This document shows, piece after piece, positions 35,231 through 47,403 of a stretch of DNA of 64,000 nucleotides. A model generated the notes under the pieces. The model was not told the origin of the DNA. It made no database searches and was given only the letters and a program-made list of their open reading frames with translations. The position numbers were made by a program, and so were the translations under genes. The first letter of the stretch is position 1. Every line of letters begins with the position of its first letter. This stretch comes from Adenanthera pavonina (lineage: Eukaryota > Streptophyta > Magnoliopsida > Fabales > Fabaceae). The stretch covers positions 23,906,001-23,970,000 of the forward strand of contig JAIVEN010000022.1 of NCBI GenBank assembly GCA_026686845.1, in the 5' to 3' direction.

Positions 35231-37118
35231 AAAAATGTTTCTAATATGCTCTTAATTAAATGGATAAATAGAGAAAAAGCAATTTGTGTCATCTTTGACA
35301 TTTCAAATAACAAATAAGAGTATAATTGATAAAATAATAATTAATGTGGTCTTGAAATTTTAAAATGAAAGTTAAACTAAAAAAATGTGATATTCCCTTT
35401 AGTTATTTTTATTAGTCATGTTCTAAAAGACTTTTATGGTCCTAAATATCAGTTACTTTTAAAAAAAATTTGTAGTATTAGCTACTTTATTCCAAAGATT
35501 TCATTTTTTTTAATGAAGAGTAAAATTTTTTTTGTTTTATTCAATTAGACTTTTGAGACTAGACAAAATTATTTAATATGGGTGACAGTTTAAAACCCTT
35601 ACCTCCTAACTTATATATCCACACATATTCAATAAAAAGAGAAAGTATGAATTGTTTGAATTTGTAAATTTATTAAGAATAAAAATAAAAAATATATTAA
35701 TTTTAAGATAATTTTAATGATTGTAACAAATTTTTCTCTATGTAGTTAAAAGTACTAATTGAAAAGATATATGAACTTTTTTTAAGATGCCTCTTGTGAC
35801 AAAAATTACCCACCAAAAGTTTTGGCCCTTCTCCACCTCTATCATATTAAAGATTGGAATTATCAATTTATTAAATGTCAGAGCTGACCAGCCAATTCAC
35901 TTTGGTGAATTCAGATGAATTGGTCAACAACCAAAATGACCAGTTAAAACTGAGAGTTGCAATTAACCCAAATTTTAAAACTATATAAATAGAATTTAGG
36001 TGTATAAACAAGTGAATGTACTTCCCTTCTTATATAGACCAACAAGCTTCACCTTTTAATTGCTAACCTGGCCTTTTCTCATCTTCTGCACCCACCTTCT
36101 ACCATCTTCTGTATGCCTAACATACTTATTACTTTCTCCACCCACTTCAGCAACGTTCTCTTTCCTATAATCACAATTGCTTTTCTGCATTTTTTTTCCT
36201 GACACAGCATACATACTTGCTACAATCCTCACTTTGGCACAGAAACAACAGGCTATATTAAGAAGGATTTAAGTCATTCACGAAGAATAATCGTGGCAGT
36301 ATTTTCTCCACCTAGTTACCCTTGTTTGGTTTGAGAGATCTAGATGAGAGTGTAAAGAAATTTTTCATCTTTTTTTTTTTTTTTACATTGAACAAGGGAA
36401 ATGGAGCATTTTTTCTTCCGTCCCCTCCTCTCTTTCCTATCTAAGAATAAGAAAAATATGCTCCCTCCTTTTATTTAATTTAGGAGAAAAATAGAACCAA
36501 CAATTTTCCTTCATCTCCCCTTCAAATCTCTTAAGCCAAATAGACTACCGTCACCTTCATCCTTCAACTCTAGCAAGATACAATAAATGAAAAATCACAT
36601 TGAGGGATGACAATAATATTCAATTTTTAAAATCGATACACTTACTATCCAGCTCTATATATATGTCATTTAATATTTGAATTGTTAAATGTGCTGAGCC
36701 AAATTTAGATTTTAACTTGCTAAATACAAATAATTCAATTTATTGATTCCAATTCCATAACCTCAAGACTTCAACTCTCAACCAACCTAAATTTTATACA
36801 TGTTATTAATCTTTTAAAAACAATGGAAGAAAATTCACAACACAATATTTTCCCCTTGCATTTGTTATGGCAATAACTCTCTCTCACATATGTTAATATA
36901 TAAAATAAAAAATATATTAATTTTTTGGTCGAGATCAAGAGTATCTCATTAGTAATAGAGATTAATTTTTTTTGAAGTACATAGAGTAAATGATATACTT
37001 CTTCTAAGTAGGTTTACTTCACATACCCTTCATAAAAATTGAACTCTTAATCACTTGCTTAAAAGACAGAAATCCCCATCACTCATACCAACCTAAGTTA
37101 GTTTAAAATAGATCAAGC
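35231..37118. other. AT-rich intergenic DNA
   Basis: No gene is seen. The stretch 36010-36250 is less AT-rich and C/T-rich (CCACCTTCTACC, TTCTCCACCCACTTC) but has no coding signature. The remainder is A/T-rich with no bounded repeat. Confidence 0.45.
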
Positions 37119-37123
37119 ACGAT

Positions 37124-37393
37124 TGGCTCAGAAACTAGGAGAAAAAATAAAATGAGAGATAATGATGTGTTGCTTAACTAGATGATAGAGACATAACCCA
37201 AGGCCCTATTTATACTGCTTTTTGAGGGTCATTTTCATACACAATGCCAAGCAAGAAATTAAAAGGGAGTTATAAATAATTAAGTAGGGGTTACATGAGT
37301 TACAAGCAATTAAGGATCAGTTACAAAGGTTATGGATTCAAAATTGATGGCTTTTCATGGTTTTTATTCACGGTTTCAGTTTCGTTTGTTACA
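37124..37393 (-). repeat. 3' LTR of the minus-strand Gypsy element
   Basis: Partner of 44294-44542. It carries an extra segment (TTTTCATACACAATGCC) absent from the other copy. On the minus strand the purine-rich TTGGGGAGGA immediately precedes its TGTAAC start. Confidence 0.85.
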
Positions 37394-37419
37394 TCCTCCC
37401 CAAGTTGGATAGAACTTAA

Positions 37420-38460
37420 CCTCAAGTCAGATTTAGCATCGTCCTCAAGGTATGGAGACTAGTTAGCAATATTGAAGGTGGCAGAGACTCCATAGGCACC
37501 TGGTAACTCTACCTTGTAGGCATTTTTGTTTATCTTTTACACAACCTTGAACGGATCGTTAGCTCTAGAAGACAATTTTGCATTTGGTTGCTTGGGAAAG
37601 TGTTTTTTCTCATATGTATCTAAACCAAGTCTTCTACTTTAAAGGTTTGCTATCTCCAATGATTGTCACGCTCTTAAGTTTTGTTTCTAGATTTGCTCTT
37701 GGACTTACTTGTGTAGCTTCTTGATTTCTTTTGCCCTTTAGTCCATGTCAGCACAATAATATTGCCTGTCAGTCAAAGGAGTCAAATCTAGTGGACTAAG
37801 GGGATAGGCACCATAAACCACTTCAAATGGACACTTCCCTGTGGCTTCATTAATTGAATTGTTGCAAGGAAACTCAACTTGGGCAAGGATAAGGTTCCAC
37901 AGTTTCAAGTTCTTCCTAACAAAGCTGCGGAGTAGGATTCCTAGTTAATTGCTTCAGTTTGTCCGTTAGTTTAAGGATAACTAGCACTACTGAATTAAAG
38001 TTTAGTACCCATTTTCTTCCATAGAGTTCTCCAAAAATGGCTTAAGAACTTAACATCTCGATCAAAGGTGATAATCTTAGGAATGCCATGGTATCGAACA
38101 ATTTCCTTAAAGTATAAATCTACAACTTGAACAACATCATTGGTCTTTTGGCATGGAATGAAATGTGCAATTTTTGAAAATCGATCTACCACAACCATGA
38201 TGGATTCTTTGAGCCTTTGTATTTGGGGTAATCCAATGACAAAATCCATGGCCACATCTTCCGAAGGTGCTTCTGGGACTAGAAGAGGCATGTTTAACCT
38301 AGTGTTTTTGGCTCTTGGATTTAGCCAAATGACAAATTCTGCACCTCTAGATGTGTATGTTGAAGTCTCTTTCAAACTTTGGCTAATAGAAATTCTCTTT
38401 GATCAAGGGCATACTTTTATCTCGCTCAAAGGAACCAGATGAAGCTCCATTATGGGCCTC
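37420..38460 (-). pseudogene. Gypsy integrase, degenerate (minus strand)
   Basis: The catalytic core is open at 37995-38375 on the minus strand: VPEAPSEDVAMDFVIGLP (first Asp), DRFSKIAHFIP, then ITFDRDVKFLSHFWRTLW (second Asp). The glutamate region lies after a frame break. The C-terminal block is readable near 37450-37560 as KINKNAYKVELPGAYGVSAT. Stops interrupt the segment repeatedly. The plus-strand frames at 38140-38614 are opposite-strand shadows. Confidence 0.82.
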
Positions 38461-38787
38461 CCATATAATTGTTCTTATAATGAGCATTAAGAAATGTATA
38501 GGATCATTCCTCGAAATAAGAAATCTTTATGTTTGTGAAACTGTTGGAAAGGTTGTGTCTCTATGGAACTCCATACTTCTAGGAAATCAGGATCATCTTG
38601 CTATAGTTCTTTGATTACTTTGAATCCAACCATTTTTGCTTGAAGAGTATACAACAAAGCATGATGTCGACTGAGCACATCAGTAACAGAATTCAAAGTT
38701 CCAGCCTGGATAAGACTACATGTGTTTGAGCCAGAATGGATAAGACTACATTAAGTTGATCCAAGTGGCATGTCTACAATTGATCTT

Positions 38788-39491
38788 CTATTGGGAATTT
38801 AAATGCTTAAGAGCTTCATGATCAACGTAGAGAATAAACTCTTTGTTCAGCAAATAATGATTCCAATGTTGTAGAGTTAGAACAATGGCCAAGAACTCCT
38901 TATCATAGGTAGAGTATTTAAGCTTGGCATCATTAAGTTTCTCACTGAAGAAGGTAACTGGATGTCCTTCTTGGCTCAATACAGGACCAATTCCAATTTT
39001 AGAGGCATCAAAACTGACCTTGAACTCTTGGTGAAAATCGAGAAAAGCTAACACAGGAGCTTCTATCAAATGCTTCATCAATTCATCAAAACTCCTCTAA
39101 GCTTGCTTTATCCATTGAGATTTGTCTCCTTTGATGCAATCTATGAGTAGTGCAACAATGAAGCTAAAATTTCTGATAAACCTCTTGTAGAAAGATGCTA
39201 GTCCATAGAAACTTCAAACATCCTGGATTGATTGCAAAGTTGGCCAACTATTAATGGCTTCAATTTTACTTGTGTCAACTCGAACACCCTCAGTGGTGAT
39301 AATGTAGTCCAGAAAAATCACTTAATTGGTCAGGGAGGAACATTTCTTCAAATTGGCATAGGGTTTCTACTCACGAAGAGTCTGTAACACTTGCCGCAGA
39401 TGCTCTAAGTGCTCCTCTTGATTTTTGCTTAAAATAAGAATGTTGTCAAAGTAAACAACTACAAATTTGCCAATGAAAGGTAGAAAGAAAA
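38788..39491 (-). pseudogene. Gypsy RT C-terminal part and RNase H (minus strand)
   Basis: Continues the RT after the insertion: PFIGKFVVVYFDNILILSK with YFDN where the family has YFDD (second catalytic aspartate lost), then EEHLEHLRQVLQTLRE. Stops follow. The connection and RNase H region (38788-39081) has APVLAFLDFHQEFKVSFDAS, GIGPVLSQEGHPVTFFSEKL and KEFLAIVLTLQHWNHYL. Several in-frame stops separate these blocks. Confidence 0.82.
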
Positions 39492-41445
39492 CCTGGCAAA
39501 CTGAAGAAACTGTTGCTGGGCAATCAGGAAAGACATATGGCAACAAGGAGATTAAGCTTAAGGCCAAGAAGGAATGACAAGCTATAGAATCTTAGAGTTG
39601 AGATCTTTCTAGGAGCTTAGATCTTTAGGACCTTTATAGGATTTTGTGCTTCATTCTGATGTATTTCTTTTATATGATAAATGTACTTGTTGATGTACTT
39701 GTTTTAAATTTGGTTGAATATCTGTACAAAATTTATAAGTATCAATGAATCAATGCAACTTGTTTCCATATTTCTTTTTTCTATTCTCCTACAGTTTCAA
39801 CTCTAATACATGTGCTATATTAATATTCATATTTTAATGTATATGTTAAAGGGGAGCTCTTGGAAGCAAACCCAAGTACTAATTCAGTTTGCAAGTTGTT
39901 TTGTTATCATCAAAAAGGGGGAGAATGATGAATCAAAAGTTTTGATGATTCCAAACAACTAGATGTTGGAAAGGAAAATATCAAAGAAGTAACAAATGAC
40001 AAAGTGAAAAAATCTAATAAATAACATGTGAAGATTTTATTGTTAGGATTTCTCACTTTATATGCTGGGTAAAAAACTTTGATTCTCATATATTCATTAC
40101 CACAGCACTTAAACAAGTAATTTCATAGTTATCCTATATTAGTATATGTTAAATTTAAAAAATACAGACTAACAGACAAATTTTGTTAGTGAATCATATG
40201 TATTTTGTGCAAAAATTAAATTTTATTTGGTGAAATTCAAATATACAAAGGTTTTATATCTCATAGACGAATTTCAATTATAAAATTCAAATTTCGAGCA
40301 AAGCATTATTAGTGAATGTGTGCAAAATTTATATGAAACTTAATCAAAATTCGAATGTTGGTGAAGTTCAAAGAGAGTTCAAAGTCACCTTTTCTGACAG
40401 ACGAACTTTAGACTTTAAAATACGAATTTTGAAATAAGAACTTGTGAGTTGCGTTAAAGCACGCCTTTGACAAGTGAACTTTGTAGTTCAACATTCGAAT
40501 TTCACAGAGAAAAACTTTTATGCTATATTGAACAAGTCTTTGACAGATGAATTTCAGCTTTTGAAATTCGAATTTCGAGTGCACTATCAAAATGTGAGAC
40601 AATTGTTCAAATTCAACAAATGTACTTTTAATATAAAAATTCGTATATTCTAATATGAGATATCTTTAACAAACTTAAAATTCAAATGCCACATTTGAAC
40701 AAACAAATGTTAAAGTTCAACATTGAAATCTTTAACCTTCTATCTCTGCAAAATTCATCCGTTGTACCCCAAAATTTAAATTTTGACATGTCAGACATAT
40801 TAAATGCGATTGGTGAATGACTATTTCTACAAAATAACCATTGGTTAAACTTTTTAACTACTAGATCTTGTGTCTAATGACTAGTTAAATTACAAATCTA
40901 TAAATAGAACTTCATTTGAAGTTGTGAATAATGAATTTGAGCTTGTCTTTGCAATTACTCTGCTAAATCTCTATGTCAAAGCCTTTTTACCTATACATAG
41001 CATTCATTGCACTTTAATTTTCATATTCATTCCATTCTAGAGAGTATTAAGTCTGTATAAAATTTTTTCTTCATCTGGAAGAAAGATTCTTTATGAAGAG
41101 AATCACAAAGAGAATTAGGAAACACTTGTAGAGTATTGAATGTAGAGTTTGAGTGCTTTAAGAATAGAGCATGAGTTTGTATTGAGGCATTGCAAGAAAC
41201 CCATTGAATTCTTACTAATAGTGAAAATATTAAGTGTTAGCTTGATAATTGAACCTAAGTCAAGTGGATCAGACTAAACCAGGATAAACTTCTAAGTCCT
41301 CTTTTCCCTTACCTTGCATTTACATTCATTTTCACTGTACTTTGTTTTTCTACAAACTTTTGTTTTCATTGTGAAATTACATTTTTGTAGAAAAATTTTA
41401 AATTTTCCAATTTACCTTGCTCTTGGGAAACCAGCAATCCTAACA
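39492..41445 (+). mobile_element. 5'-truncated Sirevirus-like Ty1/Copia element
   Basis: It interrupts the Gypsy RT, whose reading resumes on both sides. It holds the end of an internal region (coding-like to a TGA at about 39578), a polypurine tract AAAAAGGGGGAGA (39912-39924) preceded by CATC, and one complete LTR (39926-41445). No 5' LTR, gag or most of pol is present. AAAAG follows the LTR (41446-41450); GAAAG precedes the left junction, so the target duplication is imperfect or lost with the 5' truncation. The CATCAAAAAGGGGGAGA tract is characteristic of Sireviruses. The exact left junction is uncertain by a few bases. Confidence 0.75.
39926..41445 (+). repeat. 3' LTR of the truncated Sirevirus-like element
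   Basis: Starts TGATGAATCAAAAGTTTTGA just after the polypurine tract and ends TAACA (1520 bp). It belongs to the family of the reversed solo LTR at 28845-30609. It carries fewer TTCGAA palindromes (near 40348, 40492 and 40565), along with decayed versions such as AAATTCAAATTT, and GACAGACGAACTTT-type motifs. Confidence 0.85.
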
Positions 41446-42061
41446 AAAAGTACCTGATTCATCAAACACATGAAAGTGCTATATGCATTTGTTAACCCAA
41501 AAGGCATCATAGTCTACTCATACAAACCATCTCTTGTTTTAAAAATGGTCTTCCATTCATTTCCCAGCCTAATTCGGATCTGGTGGTATCCACTTTAAAG
41601 GTCAATCTTGGGGAAAGTAGTAGCTCCATGCAACTAGTCTAACATGTCTCAAGCTGAGGAATTGAAAACCGATACTTGATGGTGATCTTATTAATTGCTT
41701 GGCAGTTAATGAACATTCTCCAACTCCCATCCTTCTTGGGTATTAAGAGTACAAACACAACATAAGGACTAATAGTTTCACGAATCAACCCTTTCTTCAA
41801 CAATTCATCATCTTGACATTGAATCTCAACATGTTCTTGTGGACTCATCTTGTAAGTAGGCTAATTAGGAATTACTGCTCCTAGAACAAAGTTCATTGTG
41901 TGTTGGATCTCATGCATGGGTAGCAATCCTAGAGGAATCTCATCTGAGATCCCGTTTGATAATTCAGCAAACAATTGTTCAACTTTTGACGGAATAGTAG
42001 ATCCATTGTTTGACTCCAATAATAGAACAAAACCAACGGTTTGGGCTTCCACCTTCGACAC
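41446..42061 (-). pseudogene. Gypsy RT, N-terminal part (minus strand)
   Basis: Reads through the pre-RT linker (LPMHEIQHTMNFVLGA), then a stop, YKMSPQEHVEIQ, the block SPYVVFVLLIPKKDGSWRMF and the RT palm start NKITIKYRFSIPQL. After a stop the segment reaches MPFGLTNAYSTFMCLMNQV (about 41455-41512). There it is interrupted by the truncated Copia element; the continuing palm sequence lies beyond it at about 39480. Confidence 0.8.
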
Positions 42062-42210
42062 CTTGAGCTATTTCTTGGTGATTAAAGAAACTAGTAGCTC
42101 GAATTCCTTTATGCTTTGGATGGAAGTGAAGTTGGCTTGATCTTCACCCTATGCTTCACAAAGGAATAAGTATTTACATAACCATTGTATAGAACACAAC
42201 GATCATATTT

Positions 42211-42490
42211 CTAAGTTCTCCCCAAAAGAATATGACAGGCATCCATAGGAATAACATCACACCAAACTTCATCTTGATACTTCTTACCAATTGAAATGGA
42301 AACAAGATATCGCTTAGAGACTTTTACCTCACTTCCGTTGTTAAGCCACTGCAACGTGTATGGATGTGGATAAGCCTGAGTAGTCAAGTTCAACTTTTCC
42401 ACTATGTAGTTGGAAACTATGTTTTCACAACTTCCATTGTTAATGATGACATCACAAACTTTGGCTTGAGCTGTGCAATGAATATGGAAG
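42211..42490 (-). pseudogene. Gypsy retroviral-type protease, mutated
   Basis: The minus-strand translation contains INNGSCENIVSNYIVEKLNL followed by PHPYTLQWLNNG and ending DACHILLGR, the usual chromovirus protease layout. The catalytic motif of the family is D-G/N-G-S-C; here asparagine stands at the aspartate position (INNGSC), so the enzyme would be inactive. Confidence 0.75.
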
Positions 42491-42559
42491 ATATTATGCC
42501 GAAGCCATGGTTCCTCTTTTACTTATGCTGCATGCAAACTTTGTCTAATCATCATTGAT

Positions 42560-43559
42560 TCTCCATAATCAGCAAAAACAAATTCTTCATCATACACTGG
42601 CTTTTTCTTTTTAGGTACCAGCTCTTCCTCATCAAAGATAAACTCTTTTTCTTCATTAGATATTGCATAAGCTTAAAATTCAATAATGGTAACAACCTTA
42701 CGGTCGAGACATTTTGAAACAATATGGCCAAACCCTTGGCATTTGAAACACTTAAGTGTTTTGGAGCTAGATTCCCTGGCAACCTTAAGTGGAGGCTTAT
42801 TCGAAGAACTAGGTTGCTAAACTTGTGGTTTGCGACAATCAAAAGGACTTCTGGTAGATGAACCTAGTTAGTAGGAGAATATTTTAGGCAATTGCTTCTC
42901 GATTCGGACTGCTAGATGAATGACATAATCTAGAGCCCAATATTGCTAAAGCTGGATCAGATGTACGATGTTAGTGTTCAATCCCAAGATAACAAGTTAT
43001 CATTTGCTCCTCTTTTTCTTGGATATCACACTTCATCATGAGCTTTTCAAATTCCCTGGTATATTCTTCTACAGACAGACTTTTGGCATAGATTATGCAG
43101 TTAAATAAAACTATCCTGGTAATAAAGTTCATGAAGGAACTTATGAGTGAGCTCACATCACATCTTTTCCCATGTTTGAATCTTACTCTTCCTTTCTTGT
43201 TCTTGCTTTCGCTTAAGATTTTTCCACCATATGGAAGCATGTTTCTTGAGTTTAATGGCAATGATCTTAACTTTTTGGTTTTTAGGCACCTCTTCATATT
43301 CAAATACTAGTTCAACAATTTGAAGCGAAAACTCATTTAGCTGTAGCTTCCCTTCAAAGTTTGGAATTTCAACTTTGATATCACTGCTGCAAACAATTGG
43401 TCTCCGATGGCGGTGATTACCATTTGATGAAGTGTTGCTACTATCTGAATCTTTTTCTCTTTGCCTTCCTTTTTCCTTCAACTGGGTTTGTTGAACATTC
43501 ACAAGCTCTTGTAGCTGTTGAACTCGATTTCTCAACTCTTCAATCTCAACTTCATACAT
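42560..43559 (-). pseudogene. Gypsy gag, degenerate (minus strand)
   Basis: From an ATG at 43559 it encodes an N-terminal coiled-coil-like segment (EIEELRNRVQQLQELV), then the retrotransposon-gag block DIKVEIPNFEGKLQLNEF with FEYEEVP and KKHASIWW. After a frame change comes SVEEYTREFEKLMMKCDIQE (near 43060). A CCHC zinc knuckle, CFKCQGFGHIVSKC, is readable at about 42700-42745 in yet another frame. Frame changes and stops between these blocks show it is non-functional. Confidence 0.8.
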
Positions 43560-44293
43560 AGGTTTGCGTTTTGGAGGTATTTTGTAGGCTAGGGTTGAAG
43601 TTTGGGTTTAAAAAGGCTTTGGGAAGGCTTAGGGCTATATTCAAGAGGGAAGGATTGAAAATGGACCAAGATGATATTTTGGAAAGTTTAGAGGTGGAGG
43701 TGAAATTTCAGAAAGTATAGGGAAGATGGGTAGTTTTGAAAAGTTTATAAGCTAATATGAAAATATGGAAAGTATAGGGCCTTTGGTGTAATTTCTAAAA
43801 ATTTAGGGGTCAACTGAAATTTCAAAAAATTAAGGAGTAAAGTGGAATTTTATGAAGTATAAGGGTAAAAGTGAAAATTCATAAAAGTTGAAGGTCAAAA
43901 TGCAATTTTAGAAAAAAGTGGTTGATTTGGGCTCTTATGTGGCAAAGGTGACACGTGGCGTTTAACAGGTGGTTGATATGTCACTGGCTGGACACTTGAG
44001 TGTTGACATGGTCATCTTCAACCTCTGTTAGCATGTGATGGCATATGGACTGGGTTGGAAGCGCGTGGCCTACTGGTGTTTACACATGGATAATCTGTTT
44101 GCAACAAGACTTTCCAAACCATGGTTTTTTGGCCTTCTAAGCTCAATGGTGACATTGTTTTGGCTAAAAAATGACCAAAACTTGGAGTTTCGAAGACAGC
44201 AATGATGGCTTTTCCATCAACTTTGAAAACTGCGATCTCAAGTCATTTTTTCAATTACTCTCCGTCTCTAGAATCTAGCTCTGATGTCAAAAC

Positions 44294-44542
44294 TGGCTCA
44301 GTAGCTAGGAGAAAAACTCAAATGAGAGATAATGATGTATTGCTTAACTTGATGATAGAGACACAACCGAGGGCGCTATTTATACTGCTTTCTGAGGGTC
44401 AAGAAATTAAAAAGGAGTTACAAACAATTAAGTAGGGGTTACATGAGTTACAAACAATAAAGGATGAGTAACAAAAGTTATGGAAGCAAAATTGATGGCT
44501 TTTCATGGTTTTTATTCACGGCTTCAGTTTTTTTTTGTTACA
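44294..44542 (-). repeat. 5' LTR of the minus-strand Gypsy element
   Basis: Aligned with 37124-37393 through shared blocks such as GAGAGATAATGATGT, TATTTATACTGCTTT, GTAGGGGTTACATGAGTTAC and ATTGATGGCTTTTCATGG. On the minus strand it begins TGTAAC and ends GAGCCA. It lacks about 20 bp present in the other copy, after TGAGGGTCA. Confidence 0.85.
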
Positions 44543-45671
44543 ACTATCTAACTAGCGAACCATGAAAAATATCTCAACTAGTTCAATGACTGATTCAATT
44601 TTTAAAGCCTTGGGAATTATCATTGCACAAAAAAAATTAGAATTATCAATCTTTTGATTGTTGTCAATCTTCTAAAGCAATAGCAGGGTCAAGAACAATT
44701 TTTTATAACTATTTTTTATTTTAGTAAAAAGGTTATTTTAAAATATAGTGTCTAAATAAAATATATTTTAAATTTTTTAGATAAATAAAATTAACTTATA
44801 ATATTTTTTATTCTTTTCTTCAAAGTCCAGAAATACATCTAGGAAGAGTTTACCAAGTATTACTTTTTATATTAACTAAGAATCCAACAGTTTAAATATC
44901 TGCACATAATTTTGTATACGCATAATATTCACTACCAATTAATATAGTATCATAATAATTCAGTCAATAATAATTCATAATATTTTAAAGGGAAAAATAT
45001 TATCTCATGAAATAAAAATTTATGGTTGTTAATTTGTAAAATAAATATATTTATAGATTATAATTTTTTTATCACGCAAAACATATAAAAAAATATTGTA
45101 ATTTTTTCTTTAAATTATAATTAGAAAGAATAATTTGACCATAAAAAAATAAAAAAGGTAAGGTCATGATAATTAAGAAATTGAAAACAAAATGGGTAAG
45201 GGATAGAGATGAGGGAGAATTACAGAAAACCTAACTAAAATTAAGCAATTTGAAAAAAAAAAAAAAGAGTGATGGGAAAATGGAAAAATGAAAAAGAAGA
45301 GAAGAAGACAGTGAAGGAAAAGATAAATTAAAATGGATAAACACGTGGGTTTATTGGCCTTAAATAAATACATATATAATATTAAAAACGTATTTGTAAG
45401 TTCAATGGGCTTTGGTAAGCTGGGCCTCCCCTCATTTTTATTAAAAAAAAATTGGCTGGGTCCAAAATTCCAATAATTTTATAGACATAATAGCAAAATT
45501 ATTCCAAGTATCTATAAACTTCCAAATAATAAAGTACAGCCACAAGCCATACAATCGGATGTAATTCGAAGAAACATGCTAGTATAAAACTCTATTATTC
45601 TCCCATCTTCAAAAGCATCCAACGATAACAAAGATACATATCATTAGAGCAATATCTCATAGTCCTTGCAC

Positions 45672-45713
<42 letters not shown>

Positions 45714-47403
45714 TAGATTGTAGATTTAGATTGTCCATCATAAATAGGTAAAATTAAATTAGCACTCATTTATTATCTTTCTCTTCTTACACTCAAATGC
45801 ATGATTAAACAATTTTGGAATCCTTCATGCACATAGCAGCATATGCAAGTAACATGGAAAACTATAAACAACATGTTTAAAGATCTATTTTTTAATATGA
45901 CTCAGAGCAATAACAGTGAGAGTAAAACCTCTAATGCCCACATCAATATTGACTTTATTTATTTTAACATAATATAAATTATTATTGAAAGATAATCGGT
46001 GACCATTCATCTAATACTTGAGGAGAATTACATAAAGATATAGTGAATTTTGACATTTTGTTACTATTAATTTTAGTATTTTAAACATACTAGAATAAAT
46101 TTAAACATAATTAAACTTGAGGTTTTTTATCTTTAATATTATAATTTAAGCTCAATAAACTTAGAAAACTCAATCACTCACATAATTTGATTTAAAAATT
46201 TTTCTTGTATTTTTAATATTTTGACTTAAAGGTCATTCAACTCAAATTTAAAAATTTGTACATTAGATTAGACCCAAACTATAACATGTATGTATTTTTG
46301 CCCCTCCAAATTATGATGTAGTTGGATCTAAGATTTCTTTCATACCTTTAAAAGTCCAATAAATTATAATTAAGATTTTTTTTTACTTACTAAACCCAAA
46401 CCTCTTACATAATAGGATATTTAGTAATTTTTTTGTATGTTATATTTTAACTTAAACTCAATAAATTTAATCTTAAGATCTTGAACCATAAAGAAATGAC
46501 TAATTTTATAGCATTTTTTGTTATGCTCTTAGAATTTAGATTTTTTTTAACTCATGTACTTTTTTTAATCTTCTTTCGCATATAAATAATTTTATAACTT
46601 TTTTGTGATGTGTTTAGATATTTTTTATTAATTAATTTTCCACAGCTAAGAAAAATTGAACATTCAACATTCTAGAAGAAAATTTTGGTCCCTCTGGATT
46701 TTAAGTTTGACAACTCAAAATATAATTTATTGACAAAAATTAAAAACAAATGAATTTACAACTTAAAATTAAAATTTCTTCTAAATTATAACCTTTTATG
46801 GGCACCATAATTTTAACAATTAACTTATAAGTTAATTAATATATCTAACTACAAAATTCTTTCTTAAAGCAATTACAATTGAAAAATTATGATATAACTG
46901 TTGTAACTCTTGATTTTTTGTGAATAATTCCTTGTATATTGATTAAGAAAAAACCTTCTCATATCAATTATTTAATTATTTGTATATCAATGCAATTTTG
47001 TATTCTGTGTTAGCCCCAAGGTTACATGTAAAATATTTTGATGATAATAAAAATTAAATTTTAAATAATATTAAAAGAATTTATTAATAATTTGAATTTA
47101 TTTATTGAGTTAAATGAATTAAGGTTTCTATTGAACTCAATTACTCCTATAGTGAGATATTGTATAAAAAGAAAACTAATGCACGAGAAATTAGGGTAAA
47201 ATGATTAAATGAACTTTATATATATATATATATATCAAATTTTATATTAATCAAGCTTAACTTAAATAATTACTTTGAAGAAAATATATTTTTATTTGAG
47301 CATGATCAGCATATTCTTTGAGGTGTATGTGCAAAATGGTTTAAAGAGACTGCAGGATGTTAAACAAAAAATCAATTGGTTTATAATATTTCAAAGATAC
47401 AAA
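44543..47403. other. AT-rich intergenic DNA with microsatellite
   Basis: No gene is seen. The region is extremely AT-rich with poly-A and poly-T runs. A (AAT)n microsatellite lies at 45672-45712 and a (TA)n run at about 47218-47235. Confidence 0.5.
45672..45712. repeat. (AAT)n microsatellite, about 13-14 units
   Basis: An uninterrupted trinucleotide run of ATA/AAT units, about 41 bp, likely polymorphic between individuals. Confidence 0.95.

Larger units (their letters stand above)
37124..44542 (-). mobile_element. Chromovirus-type Ty3/Gypsy retrotransposon, degenerate, minus strand
   Basis: Short direct LTRs (37124-37393, 270 bp; 44294-44542, 249 bp) bound gag, protease, RT, RNase H and integrase, read on the minus strand. 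The pentamers outside are ACGAT (37119-37123) and ACTAT (44543-44547), 4 of 5 identical. A polypurine string (TTGGGGAGGA on the minus strand) precedes the 3' LTR, and a weak initiator-Met-type primer site (TGACATCAGAGC, normally TGGTATCAGAGC) follows the 5' LTR. The gag, RT and integrase blocks are those of plant chromoviruses; I cannot fix the lineage further. All domains contain stops. The RT is split by a truncated Copia element at about 39492-41445. Confidence 0.88.

Noticed and set aside
43095..43310. 71-codon plus-strand frame, and similar plus-strand frames at 41898-42140 and 38140-38614
   Set aside because: They are opposite-strand shadows of the minus-strand gag, RT and integrase remnants.
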